From Turnera subulata (lineage: Eukaryota > Streptophyta > Magnoliopsida > Malpighiales > Passifloraceae), in assembly GCA_028386065.3 (NCBI GenBank), contig JAKUCV010003222.1, positions 199,780-263,779 on the forward strand: a stretch of DNA of 64,000 nucleotides, read 5' to 3'. The translations under genes and the position numbers were made by a program. The notes under the pieces were generated by a model. That model saw only the letters and a program-made list of their open reading frames with translations. It was not told the DNA's origin and did not search any database. Shown piece after piece: positions 43,877-56,112 of the stretch. Numbering within the stretch: the first letter of the stretch is position 1; every line of letters begins with the position of its first letter.

Positions 43877-45700
43877 TAGTAACATCTAAATGTTAGTATT
43901 TTTATGATGTTTTTGAATGGCTTTTACTATGTTTTTTTGGTCAATTATGTGCATAATCTTTATATTATAGTGTGTTTTCATGAATTGTGCCAATTAGTAC
44001 TTCAATTTTGCTGATTAAGTGTTTTTATCAGGAATTTATCGTTTTTATTGAAGAATGGAAGCTTTTTAGCCAAGTTTGGAAACCAGACCCAATTTAGGAA
44101 ACTTTCTGCAGTGAGCACAACCAACTATTTTAATGATTTCGGGAGTTCTAGGAATTGAAATTAAGTGAGACCAATTAGAGACGACTAGACTTCCCGAGCT
44201 TTCTATGGATTAAATTTCATATTTTTTGGATGTGTCTACAGGGAGCACTAATCATTTTAATTCGGCCTAGATGCAGATTTTTTCTGTGTCGACCAAGGCC
44301 TAGTGTTTCGGTGATATCTTGAGCTACAGAAGTCCAATTGAAAAGTTCTTTTTTTGAAAAGAAAACTGAGAGAATTGTCTAGAGCGTTGCAGAAGAGCCC
44401 AATGCCCAGTTCGGACGTCTTCTTGGACTTAAGTGGCGTGCAAATTTCGAGTCAGAAAACAGGTAGAAGTGCAACTTGGAGTGCAAGCCAAGAATTCAAT
44501 TTCCATTCAAAGTAGGAGAGCCCCACCGACTTTCAGCAGCTAAAGACAGTATAAAAGGACCCCCCTAGGTCGATATATTCAGGAGGCAGAAGTCAGAGGG
44601 CGAAGCTCTGCCGAATTGGTTAGTTATTAGGTCACACACACTAGTAGGGTTAGGGTTTTCACTCTTTTGGATCCTCTAGGTGGTGCCGAATTCCTCATCC
44701 AATTTCAAAGGTTATTCCCCACAATAATTCAACGTTTTTCCAGCAAGATTCGAAGGTTCAGAGTCACAGAATCACCAATCTAATTGCAGTAGAAATCGAG
44801 TCAAGAGGAGCAAGAAGTCGACGCCATCACTACCTACACCAATCGGCCAATTGATTCCCTCTCTTTCTCTTCTTTTCGTTTTTCTTTCTGTTAAATTGTA
44901 TACTTGATGAATTCTTGTATTGATGATTTGCTATTTTATTATGAGGAACTAATTCTCTAATCTAGGATTAGGGTTGTAGCCAATTACTTCTATGGTTTTA
45001 TTATATACGAATTTGATTGTGTTGATTGTTCAATCTATGTGTGCCGAATTTATTATCTACTTTGGATTGATTCTTATTGATTGCAACATGCGAGCGCTGC
45101 GTGATTTATATGATGATACCTAGAAGAACATAGATTGATTGATGCAAAAATATGCGAGAGCTGATAGTTTCTTATGGCTTGATTGATTGTTTTGTGCTTA
45201 ATGCGTTTAGTACTGATGCTAGACTATGCGAGAGCTAGGTAGTATTCTTTGCTGAATATTTGATTCAATATGCGAGAGCTGAGGCTTAAGACATTAGAAA
45301 CAATTGACCACAATCACACATCAACATAGATATCGACTCCATGATTACTAAACCTAGAAAGTAATTGCGTGAACCCCGATTTCTAGATTGCTTTAGATAT
45401 TGATAGAACTTTGCTTTAGATTAAGTTTGCAATTTTATTTCTTTTTATTTGTTAGTTTCGACATCACCCCCACACCATCTTTTATTTGATTTGCTTAGAT
45501 AATCTTAGGCTGTGACACTAGATAGTACTTATTTCCTTTGTTTTGTGGATCGACCTTGATTAGACTACTACACTACATAGTACACTGTGCGCTTGCAATT
45601 AACAATCGTTGCGTTTACTCGTGAGTTATTTGTGTGTCGTGTTGTGAATTGATCAAGAATTATAAATTTGAAAAGTCACGCGTAAATCTAAAATGCATCA
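43877..45700 (+). mobile_element. 5' LTR of the Athila element
   Basis: 1824 bp, starting TAGTAACATCTAAATG (TG changed) and ending AAAATGCATCA. It is 367 bp longer than the 3' LTR. The extra part lies between CTTTCTGCA (44100) and AGAATTCAATTTCC (44490). Four copies of ATGCGAGAGCT or a near match lie at 45088-45281. Confidence 0.9.
45088..45281 (+). repeat. Four spaced copies of ATGCGAGAGCT in the Athila LTR
   Basis: Starts at 45088 (ATGCGAGCGCTG), 45152, 45226 and 45270. The same four occur in the 3' LTR near 55500-55690. Confidence 0.88.
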
Positions 45701-45708
45701 AGCTTTTC

Positions 45709-45727
45709 TGGCACCATTGCCAGGGAA
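45709..45727 (+). other. Decayed primer binding site of the Athila element
   Basis: It reads TGGCACCATTGCCAGGGAA. Against the TGGCGCCGTTGCCGGGGA site kept in elements C and E, all three changes are CG to CA. It lies eight bases after the 5' LTR. Confidence 0.88.
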
Positions 45728-45857
45728 CAAACGGTTTTAATGCTATTGAGATTGCAGTTAGATTACATTAGGTTTTATTTTTCGCATTACTTTCTTTTTA
45801 TTTCGTTTATTTTATTTAATCGATTTTCGGTTTTTTTTTTTGTGTTGTTGATCTTGG

Positions 45858-47480
45858 TTGATGCCCAAGACGAGACGCGGTGCTTCATCGAGTCCAATTC
45901 CTGAGATCAACCCGGAGATTGAGAGAACCTTACACAAGCAACTACGCGCAAACAAGCGAAAGCAGAAGCAAGTCGTGGAGCCTGTGGAGTTTCTTCAAGA
46001 CACTGAAATAGAAGAGGAAGCAGAAGTTGTAGCAGAAAATTTCGAGACAGTCATCATTGCAGGAGAAGGAAACAAGACATTGTGTGACTACGCAACACCG
46101 AGTTTGGATATCGTGCAGTCTTGCATTGCAAGGCCAGCGATCAAAGCCAACAGTTTCGAACTGAAGACAGCACTCATTCACATGGTGCAACAGGAACAAT
46201 TTGGAGGCTTGGATAATGAGGACCCGAATCAACATCTACAGACATTTACAGAGATTTGTGATTTGATCAAGATCAATGGGGCGACTGATGATGCAATTCG
46301 ACTTTGTTTATTCCCGTTTTCTTTGCTTGGCAAGGCTAAGAAGTGGTTGAAGCCAGGAGCAGCTGGAACATACAAGACGTGGGAGGAGCTTTCAAAGGCT
46401 TTTCTTGCAAAATATTATCCACCTGATAAAGCAGCACGTATCCAAAGCATGATTACATCATTCACTCAATTAGATGGAGAAAGTTTTTGTGAAGCATGGG
46501 AACGTTACAAGGATCATATTCAAGGATGACCATAACATGGATTACCCGAATGGCTTGTAGTTCAATCATTCTTTAATGGTATAAATGAGCCTTTGCGCAT
46601 GAGTTTGGACGCAGCTTCAGGAGGGGCATTCATGGTGCAAGCAAAAGATGTGGCGTATCAAAAATTGGAGACGATGGCGAGTAGTAGTTACCAGAGCTCT
46701 TCACGATCAAACAACTAGCGAGTAGCTGGAATTCTGGAAGTGGAGACAGTGACAATGCTTAATTCGAAGCTAGATTCTTTGAGTCAGCAGGTAAAATCAT
46801 GTGTTGCTGCTGTTATACCAAGTTTAATATGTGATAAATGTGCAGGTGCAGGGCACAATTCAATGAATTGTCCAACCGGAGACGAGTTGACGATTGAGCA
46901 GATGAATTACATTCATCAACGCCAACAACAATGCGGACCCTACACCAACACATACAATCCGGAATGGAGGAATCATCCTAATTTCTCATGGAGGGAGACA
47001 AACCCAAACCAGCAAGGCAACTTTCAAAGGAACGATTATGGGCAGAAGAGTTCAAGCAAGCAAATTCCGAAGACTCAAGACATGGATCTTACGTCTATGA
47101 TGAAAGCCATAATGGAGACTCAGCGTATGCAAACAGAGATGATGCAAGGATTCAACAATCGGATGGAAAATATGGAGACTCACTCGAAGATGCTTGAGAT
47201 GCAACTTGCACAGCAAGCAGAGGCGATCATGAGGACACTTGGAAACCTACTGGGACAGCCCACAGTTAATCCAAGAGAGCAAGTCAAGGCTGTAGCACTT
47301 AGAAGCGGCAAGCAATTAGATGATCCCTATCCACCTAAAGAAGATGTAGCCGACACCATCATTAAGCAAGAAGAAGAAGATGAGCAACCGAAAGCGGAGA
47401 AACAGTTACCAGAAAAGGGAGCAGAGGAAAAGAAGCAAGAGCAAGAGAAGTGGATTCCCAAGTGGAAGCTAGTGAAGTAG
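45858..47480 (+). pseudogene. Athila gag
   Basis: MMPKTRRGASSSPIPEINPE begins at 45858. The Gag core reads RPAIKANSFELKTALIHMVQ, EQFGGLDNEDPNQHLQTF, DAIRLCLFPFSLLGKAKKWL and FLAKYYPPDKAARIQ. Stops follow at 46527 (DHIQG-stop) and near 46716. A zinc knuckle CDKCAGAGHNSMNC lies near 46830-46870. Then come a Gln/Asn-rich region, a coiled-coil-like MMKAIMETQRMQTEMMQ and KAVALRSGKQLDD. It ends at TAG 47480 with a Lys/Glu-rich tail. Confidence 0.92.
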
Positions 47481-50187
47481 AAAAGAGAGCAACCGAAGGA
47501 GATATGGCCTGAAGTCAAAGCTTATAAACCACCATTTCCATTCCCTCAGCGACTTCAACAGGGAAAAAAAGATGAACAATTCGGGAGATTTCTTGAACAT
47601 TTAAAGAAATTGCATATTAATGTTCCATTATTCAAGTAATTTCTCAAATGCCTGCTTAAGCTAAATTTCTCAAGGAAATTCTTTCCAGGAAAAGGAAGCT
47701 AGAAGATTACGAGACAGTGGCTTTGATGGAGGAGTGCAGTGCAATCCTACAGAACAAGTTGCCGCCGAAATTGAAGGACCCTGGAAGTTTCTCCATTCCT
47801 TGCAATATTGGTTCTATGTGCATTGAGCAAGCTCTATGTGATTTGGGAGCCAGTGTTAGTCTTATTCCAAAGCGAATTGCTGAGAAGCTCGATATAGGAG
47901 ACATGAAGCCGACTACCATCTCTCTTCAACTTGCGGATTGATCTGTCAAATATCGAGTGGGGATATTGGAGGATATTTCAATCGAGGTTAGAAGTTCTTT
48001 GTACCAGTCGATTTTGTAGTGCTCGATATGGACATTGATTTTCAAATGCCGATTATTCCTGAGAGGCCATTTTTGGCTAATGTTGGAGCTCAAATTGATG
48101 TTCATGATGGAAAGCTTACTTTGAGGATTGGGAATGTGAAAATCGAGTTCAATGTCTTCCGTGCAATCGAAGGACCACTTGAAGAAGACAGTTGTTTCCG
48201 AGTTGATTTTATTGATGATGCTGTGAAGGAAGTAAGCAAAGTAGCGAGTAATGATGATCCACTTTTGAATTGCTTGGTGACGAGTGGCACTACTGATGAT
48301 GACGATTTGGAGATTGCCCAAAGTGAAGAAATTTTGCAAACCACGCCACCATTAGAAGCGATCGAAGACAAGAGCTTTGAGTTGATTGGAGAAGAGAAGA
48401 AAGAAGATGTTCGGAGCGCGCCAAAGGTAGAGCTGAAATCATTACCATCTAAGCTACGGTATGTATTCTTAGGTCCCGACTCTACATATCCCGTTATTAT
48501 CAATGCTGAGTGGAGTAAGGTAGAGGAGGAGATGTTACTTGATGAGCTTAGAAAGTATAGAAAAGCTATTGGATATTCTATTGAGGACTTGAAGGGAATT
48601 AGTCCTACATTCTTCATGCATCGGATTTTGCTTGAGGAAGGTTGCAAACCGGGCATTGAGAGTCAAAGGAGGCTTAATGAGAATATGAAGGAAGTTGTGA
48701 AGAAGGAGATTCTTAAGCTTCTAGATGCAGGGACTATTTATCCAATTTCCGACAGTGAATGGGTAGCCCCAATTCACGTGGTACCGAAGAATGGAGGAAT
48801 GACAGTGGTCAAAAACAAGGATGACGAGTTGATTCCGACGAGGACTATTACAGGATGGAGAATGTGTATTGATTAAAGGAAGCTGAACAGCGCCACGCGC
48901 AAGGATCACTTTCCATTGCCGTTTATTGATCAGATGCTTGAGCGACTGGCTAAGCATTCTCATTATTGCTATTTTGACGGATATTCGTGATTCTTTCAGA
49001 AACCTATTCACCCGAATGATCAAGAGAAGACGACTTTCACTTGTCCGTACGGAACTTTTGCTTATCGACGGATGCCTTTTGGGTTGTGCAATGCACCAAC
49101 CACTTTTCAGAGATGCATGATGGCGATTTTCTCTGACTATATAGAGAAGAATATGGAGGTTTTCATGGATGACTTTTCCGTCTACGGGAAGACATTTCAG
49201 GATTGTTTATCTAACCTATCGAAGGTACTTGCAAGAAGTGAGGAGACTAATTTGGTGCTTAATAGGGAAAAATTCCATTTTATAGTACAAGAAGGAATTG
49301 AACACTTAGTTTCCGAACGTGGGATTGAAGTAGACAAAGCAAAGATAGATGTGATAGAGACCTTACCTCCACCGAATTCAGTGAAGGCGATTCACAGTTT
49401 TCTTGGACATGTCAGATTTTACAAAAGATTCATTAAGGATTTCTCAAAGGTAGCCAAACCTCTTACTAATCTCTTGAATAAAGGTGTGCCTTTTGTCTTT
49501 GATGAACACTGTGTGGAAGCATTTGACAAGCTCAAGAAGGAGCTGATTTCGGCACCCATCATTCAACCCCCTGATTATTCACTTTCGTTCGAGATTATGT
49601 GTGATGCAAGCGACTATGTTGTAGGCGCAGTCTTAGGACAACGCCGAGATGGGAAAATGCACGCCATTTATTATGCAAGCAGGACTCTAGATGATGGTCA
49701 AGTTAATTATGCAACTACGGAGACGGAGTTATTAGCAGTTGTATTCGCAATTGTCAAGTTCAGGAGTTACCTTTTGGGTTCCAAAGTGATTGTTCACACG
49801 GACCACGCTGCATTGAAGTATTTGCTTTAGAAGAAAGATGCGAAATCGAGACTTCTTCGATGGATTCTTATGTTGCAAGAATTCGACCTAGAGATCAAGG
49901 ACAAGAAAGGAACGGAGAATTTAGTTGCTGATCATTTATCAAGATTGCAATTGGAAAAAGACGAGAAGCAAGAAGAGGAGAAACCGATCAATGACGCACT
50001 GTCGGACGATTACCTCGCCATGGTCAATGCGATTTCCACAAAGAAACCTCCTTGGTTTGCCAAGTTTGTTGATTATCTATATCGCATGGGATACATTCCT
50101 AAAGATGAGAGAAATTATGATCAAGTCTACAATCAAAGCGATTTTCATGGGAGGCGATTCACCGAAAAGCTTCATGATCCACCATAA
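47481..50187 (+). pseudogene. Athila pol: protease, RT, RNase H (no integrase)
   Basis: Protease: KDPGSFSIPCNIGS and LCDLGASVSLIPK (about 47775-47875), a stop at 47939, then MPIIPERPFLANVGAQID. RT: LLDAGTIYPISDSEWVAPIH, MCID-stop-RKLN (TAA 48874), PFGLCNAPTTFQRCMMAIF and the catalytic FMDDFSVYG (about 49165-49190). RNase H: IMCDASDYVVGAVLGQ, TTETELLAVVFA and HTDHAALKYLL-stop. A linker with [24 protein letters not shown] sequence should lead into integrase, but instead the reading jumps to [16 protein letters not shown] and the pol-tail module near 50200. The whole integrase is missing. Confidence 0.93.
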
Positions 50188-50754
50188 CCGCCCATCCATC
50201 CAGTCCAGCTAAGACGACAGTAAAGAAGCGCTGTGTGGGTGGCAACCCATAGTTTAAGGTAGTTTTAGTGTTTTGAGTTTTTTATTTTCATTAATTTTTG
50301 TTTTTGATTCTGAGTCTTTGCAGATTGCAAAAAAGGAGGAATTTTTCAAGGAGAGATCAACCACATTGAGGAAGGGTCAAGAATAATTCTTCATCAAATT
50401 AATCAGAGAAGCTTTTCTTAAACTCAAACTTTTACTTTTCTACGTAATTTGTGTGATGATTTGCTTGAGTGCTTTGTTGGATTTTATTTGTTTTGATGCA
50501 TTCATATACATTTAGCACTTACCCTTAGGTTCCGATGGCAAGTTCATAACAAACTAGGCTAAATTAGAGGAGACAATTTTTTAGATTAGTTTTAAGGATT
50601 TTCTTAATTTCTCTAGCACCCTAGGATTTTTCACTTTTCATAATTCAATAAAAAGATAAAAACCAAAAATAATAGAAAATCACAAAAAAATCAGATAAAC
50701 ATTTTAGAAAAACACAAAGAAATACAAAAATACAAAAAAATTGGGTTAGGACAT
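50188..50754 (+). other. Athila region between pol and the GC-rich island
   Basis: It begins with the pol-tail module (GTCCAGCTAAGACGAC and GGTGGCAACCCATAG near 50200-50255), also seen in element C. Then follows AT-rich non-coding sequence with no gene. Confidence 0.7.
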
Positions 50755-51010
50755 ACCAATTAGTGCACCGTGGCGCACAACGAGGACAATTAGCGCACCC
50801 ACGGGCTAGGAAAGGCACACCAACCCGCACATCAGCACGCACCAAGGCGTGCCAACGCGCAGGTCAGCGCGCACCAACTGACCCGAGGACGCACCACAGG
50901 CGCAGGCCAAAGGCGCACCCGAGCGCACCCGAACACACCAGTCGATGACCCGCAGGCGCACCAACCAGCGCACCCAAGGGCACACCCAGGCACGCCAATC
51001 TGCACCAAAG
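50755..51010 (+). repeat. Degenerate GCGCACC repeat island
   Basis: About 250 bp of GC-rich sequence consists of many loosely spaced GCGCACC or GGCACACC units, standing out from AT-rich surroundings. Frames through it (R/A/H/P-rich on plus, C/W/V/R-rich on minus) look like repeat translation only. Confidence 0.85.
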
Positions 51011-51463
51011 GCACACCGACCCGAGAGCAAGGAGGCCAAGGACATGTGACTGACTTGGATTATTGGACCAGCCCCTTTGTGATTTTTTTTTTAGTGTCCT
51101 ACACCCCCCAAAAATATATATAGTTTAGTATTCCTTTAGTTTCTAGGATTAGGATTTAGTTTTTTTTTTATTTAGGAATTTTCTAATCCATGGAGAAATA
51201 GGATTCCTAGAACACACCTACTTTGAATACTAGTTTGAGGAGGATTCCTAGTACCCATAGGACTAGAAGTCGGCACCAACACCACCAATTCCACCGCCTC
51301 TAGAGCCTATAAATACACACCCATACCCCCATATGTTTTTCCACACCAAAACAGCCAAGCTCTAGAGATCCTTACATCTAGTGCCGATTTTACTCCCCTA
51401 GCTCCCTTTTGGTTTTTCTTTGATTTTTTTTTCGTCTCCTACCCTCTTTAGCCCTAGTTCAAG

Positions 51464-52680
51464 ATGAATTTTCCCAAGAGCATCCCTAGGATGGCCAACA
51501 CCAACCCTTGCGGACCTAACTTCACCATCACCGACCATACCCCGCGCTTTATGCCTATGCCTAAGTTTACCGAGTACAATCCGGGATGGATTTCTGAAGA
51601 GAATCGCGCTAGGTTTGACAAGCTGATTAGGAGGCCTATAATTCCTACGATGTACATTGATTTTGAGGTGGTTGAATCTTAGAATCTTGAGGAGCCGATT
51701 GGCAAGTACCTTGCCAACATAGGACTAGTCGATTTTTGCAAGATTAGGGAGCCGTCATACGAGGAGCTTACGTATGAGTTTCTTGCTACTTTTGGGTATG
51801 ACGTGGATCTCAAGGACATTCATGATCCTAGCTATGTCAAGTTTCGGCTTGCAAGGAAAGATTATGAGATGAACTTAATTGATTTCAACAAGATTTTTGG
51901 TTTTGATGCCGAAGGATGGCGAGTTGCTAGCTGTGGCTTTAATGCAAGTGTCATGTGGAATACACTTTGCAGTACTTCATATGCGCGCTTGAATGGCTTG
52001 GCTAATGACTTGTGCATTAAGGGCAATGCACTGAGGTATTTATACAGAGTTTTGGCACACTCTTTCTTTGGAAGAACCAAAGATGCACACAAGGTGCAAT
52101 GTGATGAGCTTTTGTACTCTTTTGCATGGTACAAGGGTACAAACTCAATGGAGGACTTTCGTTGCTGCAAAATTTTGCTCATATTTGCAAAGGAGAAGGC
52201 GAGATAGCATGTGGAGGTCTGATCACTTATATCACGAAATTCTTAGGAATTAACCTAGATCCCTACACTTTGACCCCTTCTAACCCCGCAATTGAGATTG
52301 TGCATAAGCATGTTGCCGCAGTAATGGCCCTAGAACTCCATGAACCCATTGATCCATACCCTTTTAGTGATGAAGAAAAGGTTGATGAGGAATGCTTTTG
52401 TGTTAGCACACAACCGATCCACCGTAAGCCACCATCGTCTACATCATCCGTAGAATTCGATTCCTCCAACATCTTCGACTTTCTCATGGGATGGGAAGCT
52501 CAAGTCGATGGCATCGCCAATCTCAACAAGACCAACGGCTAATTACTCTCTCAAATGGATAAGTTGGTTGATATTGTTGATAAGTTAGGGAGAGTCATAT
52601 GCAGTAAATTGGATGAACAAGAGAAGACCATCACGAAACTTAGGAGAAGCTAGAGAACATAGAGAACAAACTTGCCAAGG
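51464..52680 (+). pseudogene. Athila env-like third ORF (ATHILA ORF family)
   Basis: ATG 51464 gives MNFPKSIPRMANTNPCGPNF and GWISEENRARFDKLIRRPI. An in-frame TAG lies at 51680. It continues IGKYLANIGLVDFCKIREPS, YEELTYEFLATFGYD, KFRLARKDYEMNLIDFNKIF and YRVLAHSFFGRTKDAH. After a frameshift near 52150 it reads FAHICKGEGEIACGGLITYI and LDPYTLTPSNPAIEIVHKH. This is the plant protein family named after Athila ORF-1 and found after pol in Athila-type elements; its role is unknown. I see no signal peptide or clear membrane anchor in this copy. Confidence 0.85.
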
Positions 52681-52689
52681 AGTAGTTTC

Positions 52690-54655
52690 ATGCATCATCA
52701 TTTTATGTGTTGTGTTTTTATTGCTTTAGGTATTTACTTTTATAGGATGCAGTAAATGCTAGTCATCCTCGTGGAAATTTGAATTTCATTTCAATTGTGT
52801 TTAATTTTGGTGTCATGAACACCTAATGGCAATGCAATTTCGATTTCTCTATCTCTCTTATGGTTGATTCTTACTTTCTTTCTTACTTGGATTATCTTTT
52901 ATTATGTGCTATACATGTTTTGATCTAAGTTTGAGGAGAGTGCCTCTCTTATGTGCCTATCTTTTTATCTTTTGTTTCTTTTCTTTCTTGGCCAATGAGG
53001 ACATTGTCCGACTTAAGTTTGAGGAGGGGGAACAAATTTTTTTGAAATTTCTTTGTTTTTGTTTGTTTAGTGTCAATAAAGAGCATGTTTTTGACCTTAA
53101 TATATTGAGTATGCACATTTTTTATTCTAGATTACTTAGTATAAAGCCATTACCTTTTACAAAATTGTTTTCAACTTTATTTATCCAAATTAATTTTCAA
53201 ATTGTTTTCAAAATTATTTTCAAAATTATTTTAAAAATCATTTTCAATAAAATTTTTTCAAAAAAATCGACAAAAAATAAAAAAAATTCGAAAATACCAA
53301 AAAGATTTTTCTTTGTTTTTCAAATTATTTTCAAAGCTACCATTCTATGATCAAGATGATTTTGTTGATGGATAACCAAGAGAGTTACTTTGAGTTTTTG
53401 AAATCTTTTTCTTTTAGATGCAAGAAGTTTGATTTTTGATTGATCTTGTGTTCATGCTTAGTTATGATGAATTCATGCAAGTTCTAGGATTCTTTGCCAA
53501 GCATTTTTCGACACCCTATGCATTATTTTTCAAAATTTTTGACGTCACGTATATATTCTAGAATAAGTTTTCAGAACTTTTCAAAACGAATTTTTCTCAT
53601 AGAAGCTTAATGAAAGAGATGATTTAGGCATTCTTTGTTTAAACCAACAAGCCAATAAAAAAGCCTACCTTTTATCATTATCCCTTGTTTAACCCCTTTG
53701 AGCCTAAATCATAGTAGCTAACTTTTTTTTCTTTACCCACATTTTACCCACCTTTAACCCTTTGAAGCCTTATAGCTACCATTCTTTTCTTTTATTATCC
53801 ATACCCTATTTTTCAAAGTTTCTTAAGAAATTTTTGTTCTATGTTTTTATTAAGATCTTTTCTATGATAAGTGCAATTGTACGATATGTTTTCACATCCA
53901 AGAAGATCTATGCATTGAAGATGTTTGCACTTTCAATTGTTTCAAGTATGTTATGGGATGTCAAGTGCAAAAAAAAAAAAACAAAAAAAAAGAGAAAAAA
54001 AAATCGGCAAAGTCGATTCAGAAAAAGAAAAAAATATTCAGAAAAATCCAAAAAAGAGATGGAAATTGCGCAATCAGTGGTTCCTAAAACAAGTTGAATT
54101 TTCTTTTGATAATCACATGATGGATGTTATTTCAAGACTTGCACTTTGATAATTATTTTCAATCTCTTGATAATGCATATTGCAATCTTTTCTTAAGTGA
54201 ATTTTTGAACTTTGATTTCCTATACACCTTTTCTTTGATCAGCCTTTACCCAAGACCCCATTACAACCCTTTGTAAAGTCCTATTGTTCTTTTTGAGAGT
54301 GTTTATTCGTAATAGTGGAGTTAAGTTCTGGAATTTGCCTATGGGACAAGTTTTTTAAATTTTCATGACGTCAATTCATTCTTGCATGCATATGGGAAGT
54401 TGATTTTTGCTAAGTAATTTGTGTGAAAGCCTTTGCGGGTAAATCTGACTATGGCATAAATGCTTTTTCATGAGCTTTTCTTCCTTTCTTGGCATTTGAT
54501 CTTAAATATTTTTCATAAGCTCTTGGTGATTATCTTGGAAGTCTTGATATGAATTCTCTTTGACTGTGTGATTTGGTGGAGATTTTCAAAACCCTCATTT
54601 GGTTTATTTTGATTTACTTGCTTGAGGACAAACAAAGTTTAAGTTTGAGGAGATT
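52690..54655 (+). other. AT-rich 3' region of the Athila element with polypurine tract
   Basis: No coding domain seen. It has long A and T runs (53200-53320, 53970-54060) that create false Lys- and Phe-rich frames. An extra polypurine-like GAGGAGGGGGAAC lies at 53021-53033. The polypurine tract at the 3' LTR is AAGTTTGAGGAGA (54641-54653). Confidence 0.75.
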
Positions 54656-56112
54656 TGATAACATCTAAATGTTAGTGTTTTTATGATGGTTTTGAATGGC
54701 TTTTACTATGTTTTCTTGGTCAATTATGTGTGTAATCTTTATAATATTGTGTGTTTTCATGCATTGTGTCAATTAGTACTTCAATTTTGCTGATTAACTG
54801 TTTCTATCAGGAATTTATCGTTTTTATTGAAGAATGGAAGCCTTTTAGCCAAGATTGGAAACCAGGCCCAATTTAGGAAACTTTCTGCAAGAATTCAATT
54901 TCCATCCAAAGTACGAGAGCCCCACCGACTTCCAGCTGCTAAAAACAATATAAAAGACCCCCTAGATCGACATATTCAGGAGGCAGAAGTCAGAGGGCGA
55001 AGCTCTGCCGAATTTGTTAGTTATTAGGTCACACACACTAGTAGGGTTAGGGTTTTCACTCTTTTGGATCCTCTAGGTGGTGACGAATTCCTCATCCAAT
55101 TTCAAAGGTTATCCCCCACAACAATTCCATGTTTTTCAAGCAAAATTTGAAGGTTCAGAGTCACAGAATCACCACTCCAATTGCAGCAGAAATCGAGTCA
55201 AGAGGAGCAAGAAGTCGACGCCATCACTACCTACACCAATCGGCCAATCAATTCCCTCTCTTTCTCTTCTTTTCGTTTTTATTTTTGTTAAATTGTTTAC
55301 TTGATGAATTCTTGTGAGATTTTGATGATTTGCTATTTTATTATGAGGAACTAATTCTCTAATCTAGGATTAGGGATGTAGCCAATTACTTCTATGGTTT
55401 TATTATATATGAATAGAATTTTATTCAATTGATTGTGTTGTTCAATCTATGTGTGCCGAATTTATTATCTACTTTGGATTGATTCTTATTGATTGCAACA
55501 TGCGAGCGCTGCGTGATTTATATGATGATACCTAGAAGAACATAGATTGATTGATGTAAAAATATGCGAGAGCTGATAGTTTCCTAGGGCTTGATTGATT
55601 GTTTTGTGCTTAATGCGTTTAGTAGTGATGCTAGACTATGCGAGAGCTAGGTAGTAATCTTTGCGGAATATTTGATTCAATATGCGAGAGCTGAGGCTTA
55701 AGACATTAGAAACAATTGCCCACAATCACACATCAACATAGATATCGACTCCATGATTAATAAACCTAGAAAGTAATTGCGTGAACCCCGATTTCCTAGA
55801 TTGCTTTAGATATTGATAGAACTTTGCTTTAGATTAAGTTTGCAATTTTATTTCTTTTTATTTGTTCGTTTCGACATCACCCTACACCATCTTTTATTTG
55901 ATTTGCCTAGATAATCTTAGGCTGTGACACTAGATAGTACTTATTTCCTATTTTTCGTGGATCGACCTTGATTAGACTACTATACTACATAGTACACTGT
56001 GCGCTTGCAGTTAACAATCGTTGCGTTTACTCGTGAATTAGTTGTGTGTCGTGTTGTGAATTGATCAAAAATTATAAATTTGAAAAGTCACGCGTAAATC
56101 TAAAACGCATCA
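54656..56112 (+). mobile_element. 3' LTR of the Athila element
   Basis: 1457 bp from TGATAACATCTAAATG to AAAACGCATCA. It matches the 5' LTR apart from the missing 367 bp and scattered substitutions. Confidence 0.92.

Larger units (their letters stand above)
43877..56112 (+). mobile_element. Athila-type Ty3/gypsy element lacking integrase
   Basis: 12,236 bp with LTRs 43877-45700 and 54656-56112, flanked by TCAAC (43872-43876) and GCAAC (56113-56117), a 4-of-5 duplication. The order is primer binding site, gag, protease, RT, RNase H, pol-tail module, GC-rich repeat island, env-like ORF, AT-rich 3' region and polypurine tract. Integrase is absent between RNase H and the tail. All frames have stops. 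It lies inside the LINE and restores LINE ORF1 when removed. Confidence 0.92.

Noticed and set aside
50763..51045. Arg/Ala/His/Pro-rich and Cys/Trp-rich small proteins
   Set aside because: They are translations of the GCGCACC repeat island with no independent support.
53762..54149. Lys-rich plus-strand frames
   Set aside because: They come from A runs in the untranslated 3' region of the Athila element.
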